Shown here: positions 17,128 through 24,679 of the stretch, in pieces | How the letters are laid out: every line of letters begins with the position of its first letter | Numbering within the stretch: the stretch's first letter is position 1 | Assembly: GCA_965278995.1 (NCBI GenBank) | Contig: OZ257136.1 | Location: 4,836,001 to 4,900,000 of the forward strand | From: JADJYF01 sp965278995 | GTDB taxonomy: Bacteria; Pseudomonadota; Gammaproteobacteria; Ga0077536 | Length of the DNA stretch: 64,000 bases | Reading direction: 5' to 3' | Notes under the pieces: generated by a model | Databases searched by the model: none | Seen by the model: the letters and a program-made list of their open reading frames with translations, nothing else | What the model was told of the DNA's origin: nothing | Translations under genes and position numbers: made by a program

Positions 17128-17766
17128 ATGTACAGCCGAATTGATGAGAGCAGACCACTTTGTGACGACGTCGTCCTGTTCTGCATCGATATGATCAACG
17201 ATTTCCTGCTGCCGGGTGAGCCGTTCGCGATCGATGCGGGGAGGGACATGTACGCCAAGCTCGCGAAGCTGCTTCATTTTGCCCGCGAAAAGCAGATTCC
17301 CATAGTGCATGGAATTTCTACGGATATGCGTCGCACGCTGCTGGAGCGCTGGGCGCCGATCCACGACGACGTTTCGCTCCGCTCCGGCACGCCAGGCGTC
17401 GAAATCGTTCACGAATTGCGCCCGGCCGTCTGGAATGAATACGAGGTCTATCTGCCCAAACCGAAATACAGTTGTTTCTATGGGACGAATCTCGATGTCT
17501 ACCTGCGCAACCCGCCGTGTCGTACCCGTAACACCATCATCATTACCGGGATGGCGACAAACTTCTGTTGCATGACGACGGCAATTGACGCGTTCAATCG
17601 CGACTACGATGTCATTTTCGTCGACGATCTCAATTGCACGATGGCTTCGAACGATGGAATCGACGCGGCCACGATGCATCGAATAACAGTGGAGACATTG
17701 AAAGACGGATTCATTTCTGAACTGCTGTCGGCAGATGAATTGATGGCGCGGCTCGCTTCCGCATGA
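17128..17766 (+). CDS. isochorismatase-like cysteine hydrolase
   Basis: A 212-residue protein from ATG 17128, preceded by a strong AGGAGG. The catalytic triad of the family is visible: D21 in LFCIDMINDF, K113 in LPKPKYSCFYG and C147 in GMATNFCCMTT, with the cis-peptide bond region before the cysteine. Members hydrolyse amides or vinyl ethers such as N-carbamoylsarcosine, nicotinamide or isochorismate. Substrate cannot be told from sequence. It may be co-transcribed with the upstream LuxR gene. Confidence 0.85.
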   Translation: MYSRIDESRPLCDDVVLFCIDMINDFLLPGEPFAIDAGRDMYAKLAKLLHFAREKQIPIVHGISTDMRRTLLERWAPIHDDVSLRSGTPGVEIVHELRPAVWNEYEVYLPKPKYSCFYGTNLDVYLRNPPCRTRNTIIITGMATNFCCMTTAIDAFNRDYDVIFVDDLNCTMASNDGIDAATMHRITVETLKDGFISELLSADELMARLASA

Positions 17767-18121
17767 TCGCAGTATCACGCGCCGGTGACTGAAAAATAAT
17801 TGCGACGCCGGAGCCCCTTTCCTGATCTGGGGAGCTTGGACGTCAAGATGTTCACTGCGCCAAGACCGTGCCAGGTGTTCCAACTTGGCGCGGGTCCCAC
17901 GCAAAGCTGAGGTCTGGCAGGCGATCATTACTACACTCAAGCTGATAGTGGCGCCGGGCGCCGATGGCCAGTCGGTGGTTACAATATTGCCACCCGACGA
18001 AGACAGTGTGGTCACGTGCCGATATTGTTGCGGGCTATCCGAGATCGGATGACTTGTTATTCCCGCTCGACAATTTTGGGATCACCTCTAGACTTATCCA
18101 TCAACCCGAGGAGACCTCGCC
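17767..18121. other. intergenic region, nothing recognised
   Basis: About 355 bases with no convincing coding frame on either strand. An inexact GCGCCGG/CCGGCGC-type repeat near 17781-17815 and 17950-17962 was noted but has no clear meaning. The promoter of the following gene probably lies in the AT-richer part at 18040-18100. Confidence 0.35.
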
Positions 18122-18445
18122 ATGTTTGTTGCTCTGTTCTACGCGCGAGTCAAAGCGGGGCATGATGCGCAGGAATACGCGGCGATGGGGCTGCGGATGT
18201 ACGAAATCGCATCGCACATGCCTGGCTTCGTGGCCCTGCACAAGCTCGATATGCCCGATGGCCGCGAGCTGGCCATCGCCTATTTTGAGACTGAGGCGGA
18301 CATGAAGGCGTTCTATTCGCACCCCGAACATCGCGCCGTGCAGCACGCTGCGCGCGAACGCATATTGGACGACTATCTCATTGAGGTGTGTGAAGTGAAA
18401 CGATCGTATACGAAAGCGTCATCATGGTTTGTCCAGGAACACTGA
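18122..18445 (+). CDS. antibiotic-biosynthesis-monooxygenase (ABM) superfamily protein
   Basis: A 107-residue protein with the dimeric alpha-beta barrel layout: strand MFVALFYARVKAGH, helix YAAMGLRMYEIASHMPGF, strand ELAIAYFETEADMKAFY, then HPEHRAVQHAARERILDDY. The SHPEHRA phrase near residue 66 is typical of the ABM/EthD-like group. Such proteins act as cofactor-free oxygenases or as stress proteins. It has a good ribosome site (CGAGGAGA) and precedes an LLM oxidoreductase gene by about 125 bases, so a joint role in oxidation of an organic substrate is possible. Confidence 0.75.
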   Translation: MFVALFYARVKAGHDAQEYAAMGLRMYEIASHMPGFVALHKLDMPDGRELAIAYFETEADMKAFYSHPEHRAVQHAARERILDDYLIEVCEVKRSYTKASSWFVQEH

Positions 18446-18571
18446 AGCTGCGTTCTCGCCTCACTTAGTGTCATATTTCATATGCCGGCGGGGCCGACGC
18501 CCGTATCCCGTCCTCCCGCAGCAGCGCATCCGACGAACAATGCTCGCGACAAGTCAGAAGAGGAGTTCACA

Positions 18572-19552
18572 ATGTATCCGCCAAGATTTGGCCTTTTCCT
18601 GCTGCCGAACGATGTCAGGGAAGCCGTCACCGCTGCACGCCGCGCCGAAGACGACGGCTACTATTCGATTTCGGTCAACGATCATTTCTACTCTCCTTTC
18701 GGAGGCCCCCGCACACCGCAGCTCGAGTGCTTCTCGGTACTGACCGCGATGGCGATGGTGACCCGCCGCGTGAAGCTTGTGCCGGCTGTCGTCGCTGCGT
18801 CGTTTCGCTCGCCGGCGCTGCTCGCCAAATGCGCAACCACGCTCGATCACGCCAGCGAAGGGCGGCTGATCCTCGGGCTCGGCGCCGGCTGGCAGGTCAG
18901 CGAATACCTCGCGCACGGTTATTCGTTCCCGCCGACCGCACAGCGCGTCGAGGAACTCGCAGAGCAGCTGCAGATCCTCAAGGCGCTGTGGACCCAGGAG
19001 CAACCAGCGTTCAAGGGCAAGTACTTCTCGATCACCGACGGCGGCAACAAGCCGCTACCGCTGCAACAGCCCGGCCCGCCGATCATGTTGGGAGGATCGG
19101 CACCGTCCATCCTCAAGCTCGCGGCCGAATATGCGACGGTGCTGAACATCATCCCGCCGACTTCCAACGGGAAGGACTTCCCGAACGACCCGGCGGCGAC
19201 GGTCAGGTTCACGATGGAGGTCATGAAGAAGAAGATCGCCGCTCTCGGCGATCTGATGCGCGCCAACGGGCGCCAGCCGTCGGACATCGAACTCGGTGGA
19301 CTGCTGCTGCTCGGGATGTCGCGCAACCCGAACGACAGCGCGCTGCTCGACATGGCAAAGAACCTCGGCTTCCCGGACTACGCCTCGGCACAACGTTCGC
19401 CCGTTGCGTTGCTTGGCACGCCCGTCGAGGTGCGCGACGAGATTGCCCGCCGCATCGAGGACACCGGTGTCACCTACTACATGATGTTTGCCGCCACCGA
19501 CGAGTCCTGGAATCTTTTCTCTAAAGAGGTGCTGCCGCACTTCGCGCGCTGA
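18572..19552 (+). CDS. LLM-class flavin-dependent oxidoreductase
   Basis: A 326-residue protein from ATG 18572 with AGAGGAG upstream. It has the luciferase-like TIM-barrel pattern: RFGLFLLPNDVREAVTAAR, SINDHF-like SVNDHFYSPF, VKLVPAVVAASFRSPALLAK, ASEGRLILGLGAGW, and PPIMLGGSAPSILKLAAEYA. These bind reduced FMN or F420 and oxidise aldehydes, alkanes, sulfonates or other organics. The layout is closer to the F420-type (TIGR03560/03619-like) group, but cofactor choice cannot be settled by eye. It is followed 7 bases later by the YaeQ gene. Confidence 0.85.
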   Translation: MYPPRFGLFLLPNDVREAVTAARRAEDDGYYSISVNDHFYSPFGGPRTPQLECFSVLTAMAMVTRRVKLVPAVVAASFRSPALLAKCATTLDHASEGRLILGLGAGWQVSEYLAHGYSFPPTAQRVEELAEQLQILKALWTQEQPAFKGKYFSITDGGNKPLPLQQPGPPIMLGGSAPSILKLAAEYATVLNIIPPTSNGKDFPNDPAATVRFTMEVMKKKIAALGDLMRANGRQPSDIELGGLLLLGMSRNPNDSALLDMAKNLGFPDYASAQRSPVALLGTPVEVRDEIARRIEDTGVTYYMMFAATDESWNLFSKEVLPHFAR

Positions 19553-19559
19553 TGCGCCG

Positions 19560-20105
19560 ATGGCACTGAAAGCAACCGTCTACAAGGTCGAGCTCACAGT
19601 CAGCGACATTGATCGCCATCATTACGCGACGTATGCGCTGACCCTCGCCCGACATCCGTCGGAAACCGACGCGCGGCTGATGGTCCGCTTGCTCGCTTTC
19701 GCGCTGTTTGCCGACGAGGGTTTGAGCTTTGGGCGTGGCCTCAGCTCGGAGGACGAACCAGACTTGTGGCGCAAGGATCTGACCGGCGACATCCTTCACT
19801 GGATAGACCTCGGTCAGCCCGACGAACAGCGCCTGCGACGCGCCTGTGGACGCTCGCGCCGCGTGACCCTGCTCAATTATGGGGGGCGAGCGTCCGACCT
19901 GTGGTGGGAGAAGCATGCCGCGGCGCTCGCGCGGCTCGAGTCGCTTACTGTCATCGATATCGCCACTGATACTGTCGCGGCCCTTGCTGCGCTCGCTACG
20001 CGTTCCATGCAGTGGCAGGCCCTCGTTCAGGATGGCGAGCTACAAATGATGTGCGCCGACGGCGCCGTGACCGTGCGGCCCTGTGTGCGGCAGCAGGGCG
20101 GTTGA
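19560..20105 (+). CDS. yaeQ: YaeQ family protein
   Basis: A 181-residue protein starting MALKATVYKVELTVSDIDRH, then HHYATYALTLARHPSETDARLMVRLLAFAL and GLSSEDEPDLWRKDLTGDI, all standard for YaeQ. The fold resembles PD-(D/E)xK nucleases (E and D-x-W-K motif), though cellular function is not established; in E. coli it was linked to compensation for RfaH loss. The ATG at 19560 lies 8 bases after the LLM stop, suggesting co-transcription. Confidence 0.92.
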   Translation: MALKATVYKVELTVSDIDRHHYATYALTLARHPSETDARLMVRLLAFALFADEGLSFGRGLSSEDEPDLWRKDLTGDILHWIDLGQPDEQRLRRACGRSRRVTLLNYGGRASDLWWEKHAAALARLESLTVIDIATDTVAALAALATRSMQWQALVQDGELQMMCADGAVTVRPCVRQQGG

Positions 20106-20122
20106 GTAAGCGCTTACGCAAC
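20101..20122. repeat. 22-base palindrome at the end of yaeQ
   Basis: GTTGAGTAAGCGCTTACGCAAC is an inverted repeat with one mismatched pair; its centre GTAAGCGCTTAC is perfectly palindromic. It spans the stop codon between two convergent genes. It could form a transcript hairpin or bind a dimeric regulator; no T-run follows. Confidence 0.4.
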
Positions 20123-20166
20123 AGTGGTGACCGTCAGTGCATCGCCGCGATCAGTCGAAACATGGT

Positions 20167-22032
20167 TCAAAAAGCCAACCGCGAATCGGGCACGCGTCGA
20201 AAACGACGCAAGTAGGTCCGCGGCCCATCGTTAAGCGTCACCAGGATGACTTCCTCCTCTGTGGTCAGCGCATTGGCGAAGTCTTCAATGAGTCGTAAGT
20301 TAGCCGCAACGCTTTCGAGTTCGATCCACTTTGTGCGGCGTACGAGGCCGAGAACGTGCACGGGTTCTTCGCCCGCCGGCATCGCCTTACGCACGACGTA
20401 GGCCTGCTTCACTCGAGCCTTGTTGGCGCCAAGCAGGTCGATGATCGCGGCGCGCGTGGCTGCACTCAGCGTGGGCGACAAATATTCGTCGAACAGTCCG
20501 ATCGACTGTCGCGCGGCGCGTCGTTCGTCCTCCTCGCCTTGCCGAGCATGGTAGCGTTCGATGTAAGGCTCAGCTTCGTCCGCGCGATCGAGGTCACGCA
20601 GATATCCGACAATCAGCTCGCAACCCGATAGAATCGCTTCCGGCGATTCAGCCATCACCTCGTCGATCAGGCGGATACCGGACTCGTCGTTCTGCTCCAG
20701 CATCAGGCGCGCGTAGGCGAACTTTGCAGCGCCCGTTGCACCGCGAACCTCGACAAGTTCTCGGTATAACTCGAACGCCGGTGCCATACCGGTGAACTCC
20801 TCGACCGCAATTGCGTACTCCCACAATGTTGCGTCATCCATTTTTTCCGTCGGGACAGTGCTGAGTTCGGCGAGTTTTGCGCGCCCGGAGGAGACGTGTT
20901 CGTGTCGATTCCGCCACCAGTTGTCAACGCCGATCTGCCAAGTCTGGTCGAAGTGAGCGACCAGCGCGCGTAGTTCGCCGTCAAGCAGGCACTCGGCGGC
21001 ACTTAGCTCGAAATCGTCCGGCACTGAAGCCGGTCGCGCCAGCGCTGCGAGCCGGTCGCGAAGCGACGGATGGGTATCGGTCGTGTCTGTTGAGCGGGCG
21101 AGCGCCTCTCGCAGATGCTCTGACGCCTGCGGTAAAAAGCCGCGTCGCTCTGCAACGAGCAATTCCTGAAAGGGCAGCGTACGTGGCAGGGGTTCGTCGT
21201 CTGCGGCCGCGAAGATTTCCGGCCAGTAATGGCGCGAAAGTTCTTCGCTCTTGAGATCGAGCCGCACGAGTGCGTCGGCGAGCGGTGCTGCGCCGAACGC
21301 AGTCGCCGCGACCTGGTCGGCCGCATATTCGTGCGCTCGCGCCTGCACGAAAGAATAGGCAGAAAATTTCGGCGCATACCAGTTGAAGAACGGCACGAAC
21401 AGAAAGCGGCCCCATTGCCGGTTGGCTTCGAGGGTCCGGGCCAGTCGGGCCCAGCCAGCGCGAATGCGATAGATCCAGGCGCCGAAGCGCCCATGCGCAC
21501 CCGACAGATGGCCGAATTCGTGCGCAAGCACGGCCTTGAACTCGCTTACCGACAGCAACTGCATTAATGGCAATCCGAGGATCAGGTAATTCTCCTGCCA
21601 TCCGAACATGCCCAGCCGCGGGACTTGGACGATAGAGGCATTGAGTTCATCCGTCATGAGCACCTTGTGCGCGCGTGGGGCTCCCGTCGCTTGCCGGATT
21701 TCGTCGATGACCTCGAACAATCGTGGAAACGCGTGTGCAGTGAGCTGCAGGCCGCAGGGTGCCTCCAGCTTCACCCACAATGATTTCAGTACGACGGCAA
21801 CCAGGATGCCGATGAGAATGACGAGCTTCGCCAGGATTGTGGCCTTGCCGGTGGCGATCGCGTAGACCAGGCCGGCGGTGACGCCTAACAGCACAAACAG
21901 CATCCCGAACACGTACGCGTAGCCGAGGGTGGCAAACGCGCCGAGCTTGAACTTATAAGCGGCCGGATGATGCGCGGCCTGCTGCTCGAGCCGCGCCACC
22001 AATGTTTCGAACTGCTCCTGCGTCATGGTCAT
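20167..22032 (-). CDS. M48-family zinc metallopeptidase, membrane-bound
   Basis: About 621 residues from ATG 22032 (MTMTQEQFETL); an upstream ATG at 22074 is less likely. Two transmembrane helices lie at about 33-60 and 66-87. The zinc motif HEFGH is at 171-175 and the third ligand glutamate is likely in AHEYAADQVAA near 245. The remaining 350 residues are helical, with a TPR-like C-terminal half. M48 proteins (HtpX, BepA, Oma1 relatives) degrade misfolded membrane proteins. It faces the yaeQ gene tail to tail. Confidence 0.85.
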   Translation of the reverse strand: MTMTQEQFETLVARLEQQAAHHPAAYKFKLGAFATLGYAYVFGMLFVLLGVTAGLVYAIATGKATILAKLVILIGILVAVVLKSLWVKLEAPCGLQLTAHAFPRLFEVIDEIRQATGAPRAHKVLMTDELNASIVQVPRLGMFGWQENYLILGLPLMQLLSVSEFKAVLAHEFGHLSGAHGRFGAWIYRIRAGWARLARTLEANRQWGRFLFVPFFNWYAPKFSAYSFVQARAHEYAADQVAATAFGAAPLADALVRLDLKSEELSRHYWPEIFAAADDEPLPRTLPFQELLVAERRGFLPQASEHLREALARSTDTTDTHPSLRDRLAALARPASVPDDFELSAAECLLDGELRALVAHFDQTWQIGVDNWWRNRHEHVSSGRAKLAELSTVPTEKMDDATLWEYAIAVEEFTGMAPAFELYRELVEVRGATGAAKFAYARLMLEQNDESGIRLIDEVMAESPEAILSGCELIVGYLRDLDRADEAEPYIERYHARQGEEDERRAARQSIGLFDEYLSPTLSAATRAAIIDLLGANKARVKQAYVVRKAMPAGEEPVHVLGLVRRTKWIELESVAANLRLIEDFANALTTEEEVILVTLNDGPRTYLRRFRRVPDSRLAF

Positions 22033-22159
22033 CGCGACTATGGCCGTCCACTTCCCTGTGATGTCAAAAGTCAATCTACATCAGACCGGCCCGCGGAGGG
22101 AAGGGCATGAAGAATGGTATGCAACCTCCGCGCATTCCGGCACGTCGACAATGCAGCGG
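22033..22159. other. intergenic, upstream region of the M48 gene
   Basis: No gene recognised; it should hold the leftward promoter of the peptidase gene. Confidence 0.35.
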
Positions 22160-22270
22160 AATGGCATCGCGGCTTTCGGGCTGAAGCAAGGCATCGTTTT
22201 TCCACGATTTCGCTGAATAAATATCAGCGACGGCGTCGGTCGGCACCACATTGCAGTCACCGGCGAGGAC
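22160..22270 (-). pseudogene. exodeoxyribonuclease III internal fragment
   Basis: The minus strand encodes AVLAGDCNVVPTDAVADIYS and then AKSWKNDALLQPESRDA, which matches the central active-site segment of exonuclease III (GDxNVxPxDxDIY...ALxxPESR). The normal N- and C-terminal parts are absent on both sides. It is therefore a fossil about 37 codons long, between the peptidase and P450 genes. Confidence 0.6.
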
Positions 22271-22392
22271 CGCCGGCTCGCCCGCGCCAGACGCGCCCGC
22301 GAAACTGCTGGAAACATTGCGACCTGAGTTATCATTTGTTCCATCGCGTAAAACGTGTGTCTGCATTGCAGTCGAACACGCGGCAACATTGA
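22271..22392. other. intergenic upstream of the P450 gene
   Basis: No gene seen; the promoter of the P450 gene is expected here. Confidence 0.3.
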
Positions 22393-22476
22393 AACGAGTT
22401 TGTAGTAATAAGCAGCCAACTCGACACCCTCAACATCCATCGCGCCGCGGATTACGCGCGCGACGGTCATCCGTGG

Positions 22477-23706
22477 GTGGCGTGGGACCAGTTGCGCAGG
22501 GAAGCACCGGTCTACTGGTACGAGCGCGATGACGTCGAACCGTTCTGGGCTATCACGCGTTATGCCGACATCCTCACGGTTTCCAACTACCCCGAGGTGT
22601 TCATCAACAGCGGCCCGCGGCTCCGTCTGTGTTTGAAGGGCCAGGAGGAGCCGATGCGCGGCGGTCTCGACAGTTTCGGGGCTGAGCGTGGGTGGGACCC
22701 GTTCGAGCCGCCGGACATGATCTTCATGGACAATCCGCGCCATCGGCATATGCGCCGACAGAGCAGTTGGGCCTATACCCAGGGCGCAATGCGGGCGATG
22801 GGTGGGCATTTCCGCACGTTGGCTGAAACCTTCACCGCCGAGTTCATTGCCGCCATCGAGCAGGCGACCGCGCGTGGCGAACACTGCGATTTCGTGCATG
22901 GTCTGGCAGCCAAGCTGCCGCTGGCGGCGGTCGGAGAAATCATGGGTTTGGCGCCCGAAGATTGGAAGCAGATCCTCGTCTGGTCGGAAGCAGTGGTTGG
23001 CGAAATCCATGAGTCGAATCGACTGCCGGGCGAAAGTCGCGGGCGCGCCTACTATCGCAACATGCACGAATTCCGCAGCTATCTCGAAGAATTGATCGAG
23101 GAGAGTCGGCGGAATGGTCGAGAGCGCGGCGGACTAATCGATCGCATGGTGCACGCGCCGGTCCAGGGTCAGTTGCTCACCAATCAGCAATTGAATGGCT
23201 ATCTGTTGACTCTGATCGGTGCCGGTAACGACACCACGCGCAATGCCTTCTCAGGCGGTGTTGCGGCTTTGCTTGAACATCCGGAGCAGTGCGCACGTTT
23301 GTGCGCGGACCGGACGCTCATGCCTCAAGCGGTGGAAGAGATCTTGCGCTGGACCTCGCCGGTCGCCAGCTTCCTGCGCACCGCAAGCGAGGATTTTATC
23401 TTGTCCGGTACCCGCATCGCGGCTGGTGACACGGTCGGTTTGTTCTATCCTTCGGCCAATCGCGATGAGGCAGTGTTCGACGAGCCCTATTGCTTCGACA
23501 TCACCCGCAGCCCCAATGCTCATCTGACCTTTGGCTTCGGCGCGCATTTCTGCCTGGGTACCAACCTCGCGCGCGCCGAGCTGACCGCCAGTTTAGAAGC
23601 CCTGCTGCCCCACCTGCCGCGTCTGCAATTGGCGGCCAGGCCAACATGGCTCGAACAGAGCCATGTCATCGGCTACACGTCTTTGCCGATGCGTTTGCGC
23701 GTCTGA
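22477..23706 (+). CDS. cytochrome P450
   Basis: A 409-residue P450 from GTG 22477, but family-like N-terminal sequence continues upstream in frame (LDTLNIHRAADYARDGHPWV, from about 22411) to a TGA at 22390 without any ATG, GTG or TTG. The true start may be a rare codon such as ATA, or a base may be altered. Visible motifs: I-helix LLTLIGAGNDTTRNAF, EEILR of the K helix, and the heme loop FGFGAHFCLGTNLARAE with the thiolate cysteine. It resembles bacterial soluble class I P450s of the CYP125/CYP142 type that hydroxylate steroids or other lipids; substrate is unproven. No ferredoxin gene is adjacent. Confidence 0.88.
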   Translation: MAWDQLRREAPVYWYERDDVEPFWAITRYADILTVSNYPEVFINSGPRLRLCLKGQEEPMRGGLDSFGAERGWDPFEPPDMIFMDNPRHRHMRRQSSWAYTQGAMRAMGGHFRTLAETFTAEFIAAIEQATARGEHCDFVHGLAAKLPLAAVGEIMGLAPEDWKQILVWSEAVVGEIHESNRLPGESRGRAYYRNMHEFRSYLEELIEESRRNGRERGGLIDRMVHAPVQGQLLTNQQLNGYLLTLIGAGNDTTRNAFSGGVAALLEHPEQCARLCADRTLMPQAVEEILRWTSPVASFLRTASEDFILSGTRIAAGDTVGLFYPSANRDEAVFDEPYCFDITRSPNAHLTFGFGAHFCLGTNLARAELTASLEALLPHLPRLQLAARPTWLEQSHVIGYTSLPMRLRV

Positions 23707-23729
23707 GCGTACGCTCAGGCAGGAGCGTG

Positions 23730-23845
23730 TCAGCTGCGATAACTCAAATCCTTACGATGGATCAATCGCTCACGCTCGCTCAAGGCCAAGGCCACGCCTT
23801 CGTACCCGTGATAACCGATGTGATCATGATGGTGGCTGTTGACGC
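23730..23845 (-). pseudogene. class II aldolase/adducin gene remnant with internal deletion
   Basis: The minus strand reads HDHIGYHGYEGVALALSERE, then RLI joined directly to HRKDLSYRS and a stop. The intact gene at 37722-38501 has HDHIAYHEYEGVALDLSERE in its middle and IDRKDMSYRN at its very end, about 90 codons apart. The fossil therefore keeps two blocks with the part between deleted. The DNA is close to the intact copy, so it is a decayed paralog. Confidence 0.7.
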
Positions 23846-23865
23846 TGATCCAAGCCGAGTGAAAC

Positions 23866-24004
23866 ATGGCGTCTGTAAATATTGAAATCGCACGTTTCGT
23901 CGATGAGCACCAGCAGGCATTCGTGGAAGGCGTGCTTCTAGACCCGAGCAACTGCACGTTCATTGAAATCTTGGTATCGTTGCCCCTACCGATTGGAGCC
24001 CTCC
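23866..24004 (+). other. short coding-like stretch, unassigned
   Basis: A frame from ATG 23866 begins MASVNIEIARFVDEHQQAFV and continues EGVLLDPSNCTFIEI before losing coding character and running into the next gene. It looks like the first 35 codons of a small protein or a fossil. I do not recognise the family. Confidence 0.3.
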
Positions 24005-24676
24005 ATGCCGCGCGCCGCGAAGTGCAGTCAGAACCTGATCTGCGTTGTGCTGGGCTGGGCGCTGACGATGGCGTGTCAGGCCACCGATAGATTCGGCACT
24101 GTCAGCGGCACTGTCACAATCGATCCTGCCCACCCGATTGCGCTGACGGCGCGATATCGCTCACGCGCGCGTGCACCGATACGTGCCCCCGACCCGCCGC
24201 GGGCAATCGTCTATCTGGCGCGCGCAGACGGCGTCTATCCGAACGAGGCTGCGCTCGACCTCGTCGAGGTGAGCCAGGAGGGCTATCAGTTCAGACCCGG
24301 GGTAATCGCCGTGCGCGCCGGTACTCCGGTAGGGTTCCCTAATCGGGACGACGAGTTCCACAGTGTGTTCTCCTATTCCCAGACCAAACGCTTCGACCTC
24401 GGCCGGTTTCGCAAAGATGAGCCGAGCCCGAGCGTTGTCTTCGACGAACCCGGGCTGGTCAAGGTGTACTGCGAGATCCACAAGCACATGCGCGGTTTCG
24501 TGCTGGTCCTCGATACCCCGTGGTTCGCCGCAACCGATGCCGATGGCAATTTCGTCATCGCAGACGTTCCACCCGGCGAGTATCGGCTGCGTGCTTTCCT
24601 GCCGACGGAAGCGACGCTCGAACAGGGCGTCACCATCAGCGCAGGGCAGACGACGCACGCGGAGTTCCGGCGCTGA
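24005..24676 (+). CDS. exported cupredoxin-like protein with carboxypeptidase-regulatory-like domain
   Basis: About 223 residues from ATG 24005. A signal peptide (NLICVVLGWALTMACQA) leads into a beta-rich domain with type 1 copper-type residues: histidine in FHSVFSYS, cysteine and histidine in VKVYCEIHKHM, and the methionine after it. After that, ATDADGNFVIADVPPGEYRL is a CarboxypepD_reg-like fold, often a binding or stalk module. The pair is common in proteins labelled methylamine utilisation or plastocyanin-like. The adenylate cyclase gene begins 3 bases after its stop, so it may form the periplasmic partner of that sensor or of the downstream porin. Confidence 0.75.
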   Translation: MPRAAKCSQNLICVVLGWALTMACQATDRFGTVSGTVTIDPAHPIALTARYRSRARAPIRAPDPPRAIVYLARADGVYPNEAALDLVEVSQEGYQFRPGVIAVRAGTPVGFPNRDDEFHSVFSYSQTKRFDLGRFRKDEPSPSVVFDEPGLVKVYCEIHKHMRGFVLVLDTPWFAATDADGNFVIADVPPGEYRLRAFLPTEATLEQGVTISAGQTTHAEFRR

Positions 24677-24679
24677 GCG

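Noticed and set aside
20101..20122. Palindrome at the yaeQ end as an intrinsic terminator
   Set aside because: No loop and no T-run on either strand; kept only as a repeat.
22081..23067. 328-codon frame antisense to the P450 gene
   Set aside because: No domain similarity; the plus strand carries all P450 motifs. GC-rich DNA gives long antisense frames.
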